DNA from: Aphelenchoides besseyi
Taxonomy: Eukaryota > Nematoda > Chromadorea > Rhabditida > Aphelenchoididae
Length of the DNA stretch: 64,000 nt
Assembly: GCA_024699855.1 (NCBI GenBank)
Contig: JAMPIQ010000002.1
Location: forward strand, 15,190,001 to 15,254,000
Reading direction: 5' to 3'
A program made the translations under genes and the position numbers. A model generated the notes under the pieces. That model had not been told where the DNA came from. It saw only the letters and a program-made list of their open reading frames with translations, and made no database searches. Shown here piece by piece: positions 58,006-64,000 of the stretch (positions within the stretch are counted from its first letter, which is position 1; the number at the start of each line of letters is the position of its first letter).

Positions 58006-60249
58006 TTAAACTGTAAACTCCATACTACCATCCAACAACGAGCGACTCTCTTCTACTAGGTGCGAGTTTCGGGAAGTCAACGACGGTCGTCGACTGTTCG
58101 GTACGGTAAGTGCTATGGAAGCACCGGAAGCATCGAAAGTCGGTGGTGCGGTGTGTGCGGGCTCGAAACGACGATTGTGTTTGATTACCGAACGTTGCGG
58201 TACGACAATTCCCGGTGTAACAACTTCTGGTAAACCGGCGTTTAGGGCTTCTAAAAGCGGATTATTAGCGCATTAAGAAGCGTTCTAAATTGAAAAAAAA
58301 CTTACTAATATCTAATTTCAATTGGCGAATTAAGTCGTCATTATCGGCCTCCGCCAATTTCTTTTGAGTCATATGGTAAATTATACCACAGCCAAAGCCA
58401 TCACCCAACACGTTCACACTTGTGCGAATACGATCTCTTAAAATTGTTTTTTGTAAGATTTGAAATCCAAATGTTCTTACAGTAGCCAATCGACTGTCAA
58501 CAACAAGCTAAGATCTTTGGCTGGAAGTCCCACAGTTGTTAGAACAATTATAATCGTGTCCAATCCCGCCGGCACCGAGCCCGACCCGATGGAAGCAACA
58601 GTTGTAGTGAAGCTAAAAAACGTTTGTTCAATTCGAATCGCTTTTGCTGTCCCACCTAATAGTCAGTAACTCGAGTAACGACAGTTGAACGTTGTTCAGT
58701 TGAGCAATGAAAATCACGGCAACTGCTTCGTAAAGAGCAGTTCCATCCTTAAGGAAAATGAAAAGTTGATTATAATGCGAATATTACCATAGTGATTGTT
58801 GCGCCAAGAGGTAGAACGAATCGCGTCACTCTCCGATCTATCTTCAAACTATCTTCTAATGATCGAAATGTAACGGGAAGTGTGGCTCCACTGAAATTGA
58901 TCATTCAAATTTCAGACTCTGAGAACTCGAACCTTGAAGCTGTTCCGAAAGCTGTGGCAATTGCTTGAAGCATTCCGGTCATGAAGTTGAACGGATTATC
59001 TCTAGTGAACATGTAATAGAGTAATGGCAGTGTTAGTAACGAGTGAATCATTAGACCGCAAATCACTGTTACCACGTACTAAATGTAGAATTAGATTCGA
59101 TTGAACCTTTGTGTTCTTACCATCGCTAAAGCTTGCGCGGTCTCTGTTAGATTGTCGATGTCAACAATATTTTTGCAGACCAACGACAATATACCAATTG
59201 GATAGCACCTTAATCTCATGCTAATAAAGAATTCAGTCAATCAAACTTACCACATTAAAGCCGTAATCCAACCTACAAAAACTTAGTTTGATTGGCTTAG
59301 GGTATGTAAGATGTTTAATCAAACAAGAACTTACGCATAATGACAGCGTCTAGAACAATGAAAAAGTTGATCATCAAACGTGCCTGTTCGCCCAATATAC
59401 TCAAAATAACACCAAATCCCGTGCAAAAGACGATCAGTCCTAAAATTCTCGCATTCAACGTAGCTACTTAAAAAGCTCATACCTAAGACGTTTACTTCGT
59501 TGGTATATGTTAACACTCGTTTCATAAGCTGCTGTTGCGTACCATTCGAAATCACAACCAATGAACTGGAGTTGTTGATTCGAACTCGGGGTTTAACAGG
59601 CACATAATCGGTTTGCACTTGTTGAAATGTGGCTTGAACAATGTTTTCGGGAAACATATTCCTGAAATTTAAAGATGCAAATAAAAAGAAATCAAATCTC
59701 ACCGAATTTGATCCAGAAATGTGTCCAACGTGGAAAGCGCCGTATCGTCGAGGGTGCCTTCGCCGAGACTTTTTGTCAAATGCGGATCGCCGGGATGAAT
59801 GGAAGAAACCAAAATGATTCCTGTCTATCTAAGTGAAGAAGTTTAGACAAAGAAGTAATCACAAAGTAACTTCGAGGAATGAGAACTTACAAACGTTGAC
59901 AGGAAAGTTGTGGTCATGTAATAGAGAACGGTAAGCATTCCAATACGACCGGCATGTCCGGGACGAATCTGTGCCAAAGCTAAAGCTTTTTGTATTGTCT
60001 TTAAAGCTGAAAAGAAACAAACCAGAAATTACAGAGCTAATAATCAACGGAAGAATCATCATCTCAACAATTTGCATGAAGATCTCGCCCGGAAATCCAA
60101 TCAAACTGATAGCATCGTTACTTAAGCACCAATGGTTAAACAGCCAATTCTCTCAGTTACCTAGGATTAAATGGACGAATTATGAATCCGAGAACCACCC
60201 CAATGACCACAGCCTCGATGGTTAGAACCAGAATTAGATCTTTTTTCAT
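58006..60249 (-). CDS. Excitatory amino acid transporter (SLC1/EAAT, glt family)
   Basis: A sodium-coupled glutamate/aspartate transporter that clears transmitter. The first recognised exon starts [19 protein letters not shown]. Later exons carry the [19 protein letters not shown] segment, a glycosylated loop ([14 protein letters not shown]), the HP1/TM7 region ([12 protein letters not shown]), and the [16 protein letters not shown] motif. HP2 and TM8 read [16 protein letters not shown] and [16 protein letters not shown]. The transport-site Asp and Arg in TM8 and the NMDGT-like sodium motif (here TMDGT) are present. The cytoplasmic tail ends DGSMEFTV at 58006. The N-terminus is short compared with vertebrate EAATs, so an upstream exon may be missing. 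Introns here vary from about 45 to 60 nt. Confidence 0.92.
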
Positions 60250-61335
60250 CTTTTCAAAAAAATTCGGGAACAGCGTTCAAAATAATTACTTGTTGGAACT
60301 TGAGTAATCACTTGAACATTCTTTTAGGAAATCGAATCTGAAATCCAATCTTCGTTATAAATAAGAAACAGTTTGTCTTGGCAACTCTATCGTTCACACG
60401 TAACCAAGGAGAGTCCAGTTCTTATCTACGCGCCTCAAGTTCGAACTGATAAGACGGACAGAAGCTTGTTAGGAATCGTCAAAATTGATGGTTATTTCGG
60501 ACGATTTGAATGGCAAAAGAAGTCGAGAAACGTTACGCGATCTTTACAATGAGCGTCGAATCGGCGGTCTTTTTTCATGGGTGGCAATAGAATCGAAGTA
60601 ATAAAACCGCTCGTTATGAACTTTGCACGTTTCGAGCGCCCGTTTGTGTTGAACCATCGAACAACAAGACGGTCGATTACGCGCATCGATCACATCAAAA
60701 AGTTTTTTGGGTCGAGAGAACCTATTAACTTTCTATAACATTTGAAATTGACAATAGTCGTAGGCTAAGTTCTGTAAAGCCAATGGCTAAGAGTACGATT
60801 ACTTCGTGTCGGTATCTTTTGCTGTTTATCGGAGTTTTAAGCCCTCAATCTAATGACGCAAACTTCTGCTCAAAAATGCAAAGTCGTCAGTCGTTTCGCA
60901 ACTCTCGACTGTTGTTAACGTTGAAAACAAACGTCGAGCCGACGATTCCAATCGTTTGCATAATCATAATTGACGCAAACACTCTGTTGTCCCATTTACG
61001 GAAAGCCGACCGTAGAGGTTTGCGATTAGTTGTTGAAGATCGTATATCATTTCGTGTTCAACATTATGTTGTTCAATGACAATCGCTTAAAAGTCAATAA
61101 TTTATTAAATACAATCAAAGGCGTAAAAGACCGGGAAAGTGGCAAAGTCGGGCGTAAAGCAGAAGTTTTGTTTTCGATTAATATGCGTAGTCGGAGCTAG
61201 ACGAGCAACTGTTGACCTAAAGAACGATGGTAATATGCGATGGAAGTGAAAGAGGGAATAAAAGTTTGTTGACTAATGTTCTAAGAAGTAAAAACGAAGG
61301 AAATAAGCGATTTAATGGATTTGTGTCTTTGTGCT
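60250..61335. other. Intergenic between glt and wdfy-3 genes
   Basis: No supported gene. A plus-strand frame with an ATG at 60783 (99 codons) begins with a signal-like hydrophobic run (CRYLLLFIGVL) but shows no family and no splice partners. Confidence 0.4.
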
Positions 61336-64000
61336 TCAAAGCGTCGAGTTTCGGTGAGAACGCCGCTGAGCCAGCTGAGTCGAACAAGAACGACAGACTT
61401 GAATTCGACGCATCGAAATCTTGGAGTTTATTTCTTCGTTGATGCAGCTGAAATTGAAAATTAATAAGATGAATTGACCTTTTCGAGACAAAATTTCCAC
61501 CCCAAACTTAAACATTATCTCCTCTACAAAGCAACATAGAACAGGCAGTAGGGTGTACGATTGACGGAGCTCAAACAACACTATTTGGCTATTGACATGC
61601 GTACATTAAGCGCTAATTTCTCTAATTGTACGACACAACATTCACAAATAGTCGATTCATGTGTTCCCCTTACTTTTCGCAAAACCATTGACCGCAATTT
61701 TTGCAATTAATACGCGATTGTGCAACACCAGCACTTGATGCAGAAACAGTTTTTGTGCTTGAACCGGCAAACTGCCGATGACAATCGATACAACCCTGAC
61801 GTTCTGCATTGTCGGTTGTTGTAATAATTGTTGATGTTCTTTTTGAGTCAACATCTAAATTTTGAAGGTTGTCTTTTCGATTTGCTTTAAGATCTTTCAT
61901 TCACTCTTTTACGTTTTTAAAACTTACTTCCGGAGCTTGTGGCACCGTGATTGGTGGAGCCGTGAAGTTCGTTCAAACCGCTTCCCTGCTCCATACTCCA
62001 CATCCAGACGCAGCCTCTGGAGTCGCCAATGTAGATGTGTCGATGATCCCACGATGGGCAAATCGATGTGATTGGCGCGGTTCGTTGATTGTCATAAGAG
62101 GAATAGGCGGATTGTTCGGTTAACACTCGGCGAAGTTTACAATGACGGCTCCAAGTTGGTTGTGGACTATTTGCTTCTTCCGCGTTATCGGTCATCTGAT
62201 CGCCGCGCTCATCATCGGCCCCACTTGACAACGTATGTGTGGGAGAAGAGGCCTAAAATGTTCAAACTTATAAGTCAACTATTAGGACTATAGACCTGAG
62301 AATCTTCGGAAATGTCACGCGATGATAGTCGTGTTCCATGTGAATGAATTCGACGTTGTCGTTTCAAAAAATGTTCCTTTAAAGCCTTGTGATCGGTAGT
62401 TAAGGTTTTCGGATTGGCGCTATTGGACGATGCTTCCGAATACCCTGATCCTTTTTTGTACTCGACAGAATAGAATTTAACGAGACCATCTTTTGTTCCA
62501 CACATCACAACGTTCCGTGAATCCCACGCATTCAACTGAAATGTAAAGTCATTCGATAAGATCGAGAAGAAGCTTACCGTTGAAAATGCCAAACACAAGA
62601 TTAAACTCGACGTGTTGGAGAACAATCCCGCTTCAGCGGTATTGATGCGAGCCAATTGATCACCGTTCAAAGTCCACAGAAACAAGAAGGATCCCGACGC
62701 AGTCGCGATATCGCCCTAAGAATGAAGATTATAAACGGAAAGAAGTCGACGAACTTACCGTCGCTTCATTTGTTGTGACCGCCGAAACGGCTGCCGAGTG
62801 TCCGACAAGTTGGCGAATATAAGTGAGTTGAGTCAAATGCCAAACAACTGCCGTGTGATCTCGAGATGCACTGACAATGAAGTTGTGAGCTGTACAAATT
62901 GCCAGAGCAGTAACTCCGTCTGTATGAGCCGAAAGAACTTTCTTGGCCCGTATCGTTGGAGCTTGTCGTGTCGACAGTCCGCCGGAAGTCGAGTTAGCTC
63001 CAGCACCTGTGCTGCTATTCGACCCGTGATCTGTGACTACACCAGCAACTGAAACCGCCGTAGCGCCGGTTGCAGCGGCTGCCAACGTACTAGTTGGTGC
63101 GACGGAATGAGCATTTGATCGTGTCGACAGGTTTCTTCGCGAATTCGTTTCCAGATCCCAAACAAGAATGCTTCCCGTTGTGAGTCCGGCGAAAACTTGG
63201 CGATTGTCAGTTGCGGCCATACAAGTGATTTGATAGACGTCGTTGGTTTCGAAAATGCAAATTGACTGAAAACAAAGTCTTCAAGACGAAACAGATTCTT
63301 TTCAACGAACCTTATCATTTCCAACTTGGCCCATGCGAACCGACCGATCATAGAAACCCCACGAGATGTACGTAGTCGGTGGCAGTAGAACTTTGTTTTG
63401 CTCCAAAACAATCACTTGATTCTTATCGTTCACTGTTATATCGCCAACAGCGGCACGAAGTTCTGAAAAGGCGATGATCTGCGTTTCTAATATCCGATAG
63501 TAAATACCTTTGACTGGTCGTTTTGATGGTCGTAGAGTCTCCAAGGCGTGATAAAACAATTTTGGACACGTAACACCGGGAATCGTTTGTATCAAAAGAG
63601 GAGCTTGAGATCGATCGTTTGATGTTGACGATGAGGCTAATGCCGACATTTTCTTTTGTGGATGCGGTTTCTTGAACAGTTGAGCGGGAATTTGTCCGAA
63701 ATTGTTGATGAATCCGAACGTTGCATTTCTGGTCAACGGATCAGCGATGTTGTCGAAGTCAACGTTCTCCTCATAGAACAAGTGATGGAAAACGTTGAAT
63801 GAACTGCACGCTGAGTCGCCATTTTGTTTGTAACCGAAAATCAAATCAATCCATTCGTGAAGATGTTCAGATACGTAGTCACATTCGAGAGCCTAAACTC
63901 AATGGTTACACACACGCAAATCGTTTGTTCAGGTCAACCTGTCGATGAAGGCGAATAAACTCGTGCTGATCGCCGTGTGCCCATTGAGGAAGAACGACGT
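61336..64000 (-). CDS. wdfy-3: WDFY3/Alfy-type BEACH-WD40-FYVE protein, 3' part only
   Basis: A very large autophagy scaffold for protein aggregates; only its C-terminal part is in the window and the gene continues past 64000. From the edge: end of the BEACH domain ([48 protein letters not shown]). A WD40 propeller follows ([66 protein letters not shown]). A degenerate C-terminal FYVE finger starts CIDCHRQF, continues [11 protein letters not shown] and passes a roughly 185-nt intron to CINEE and VCRSC, with the stop at 61336. All eight zinc cysteines are present, but the WxxD and RRHHCR phosphoinositide motifs of human WDFY3 are missing (QSRINCK instead). Order and motifs exclude neurobeachin and LYST, which lack FYVE. 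Confidence 0.93.

Overview
This is nuclear DNA of a nematode. Almost every recognisable gene is cut into several exons by very short introns (about 42-50 nt, GT-AG). The gene set combines an astacin protease with ShKT domains, a receptor guanylate cyclase, a CED-8-like XK protein, an LGG-2-type Atg8, RBR-2/KDM5 and PXF-1/PDZ-GEF. It is not the C. elegans genome itself and I cannot name the species or clade.

Layout. Positions 1-1378 are unresolved. A block of minus-strand genes follows: a damaged type I membrane protein gene (1379-2434), an XK-related/CED-8 scramblase (4325-5895), an isochorismatase hydrolase (6337-7072), PXF-1 (7878-14337) and mitochondrial GABA transaminase (14918-16683). 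On the plus strand, RNase P subunit RPP14 and 3-ketodihydrosphingosine reductase lie 4 nt apart (17666-19263). A methyltransferase (minus, 19502-20630) faces away from TMA7 (plus, 20684-20999). PIGQ (21243-24665) carries a complete ABCG half-transporter in one large intron on the same strand. A 5.5-kb stretch without a recognisable gene leads to a Cys-rich membrane protein (30147-31140) and a USP4/11/15-type deubiquitinase (31996-34985).

The second half has an astacin with two ShKT domains (minus, 36319-38472) plus a nearly identical two-exon fragment of itself downstream. Next come KDM5/RBR-2 (minus, 40083-44995), LGG-2-like Atg8 (minus, 45897-46331), IFRD (plus, 48588-50047), an SLC35B4 nucleotide-sugar transporter (plus, 50864-52178), a receptor guanylate cyclase (plus, 53084-57888), an SLC1 glutamate transporter (minus, 58006-60249) and the 3' part of WDFY3/Alfy (minus, 61336 to the window end).

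A 443-bp dispersed repeat occurs twice in opposite orientation (2769-3211 and 46871-47313). The genes do not form one pathway. The most interesting arrangements are the RPP14-KDSR tandem, which recalls the vertebrate RPP14-HTD2 bicistronic mRNA, and the same-strand nesting of the ABCG gene inside PIGQ. Exon boundaries were worked out by eye from frame, splice consensus and remembered family sequence. No alignment or RNA evidence was available.
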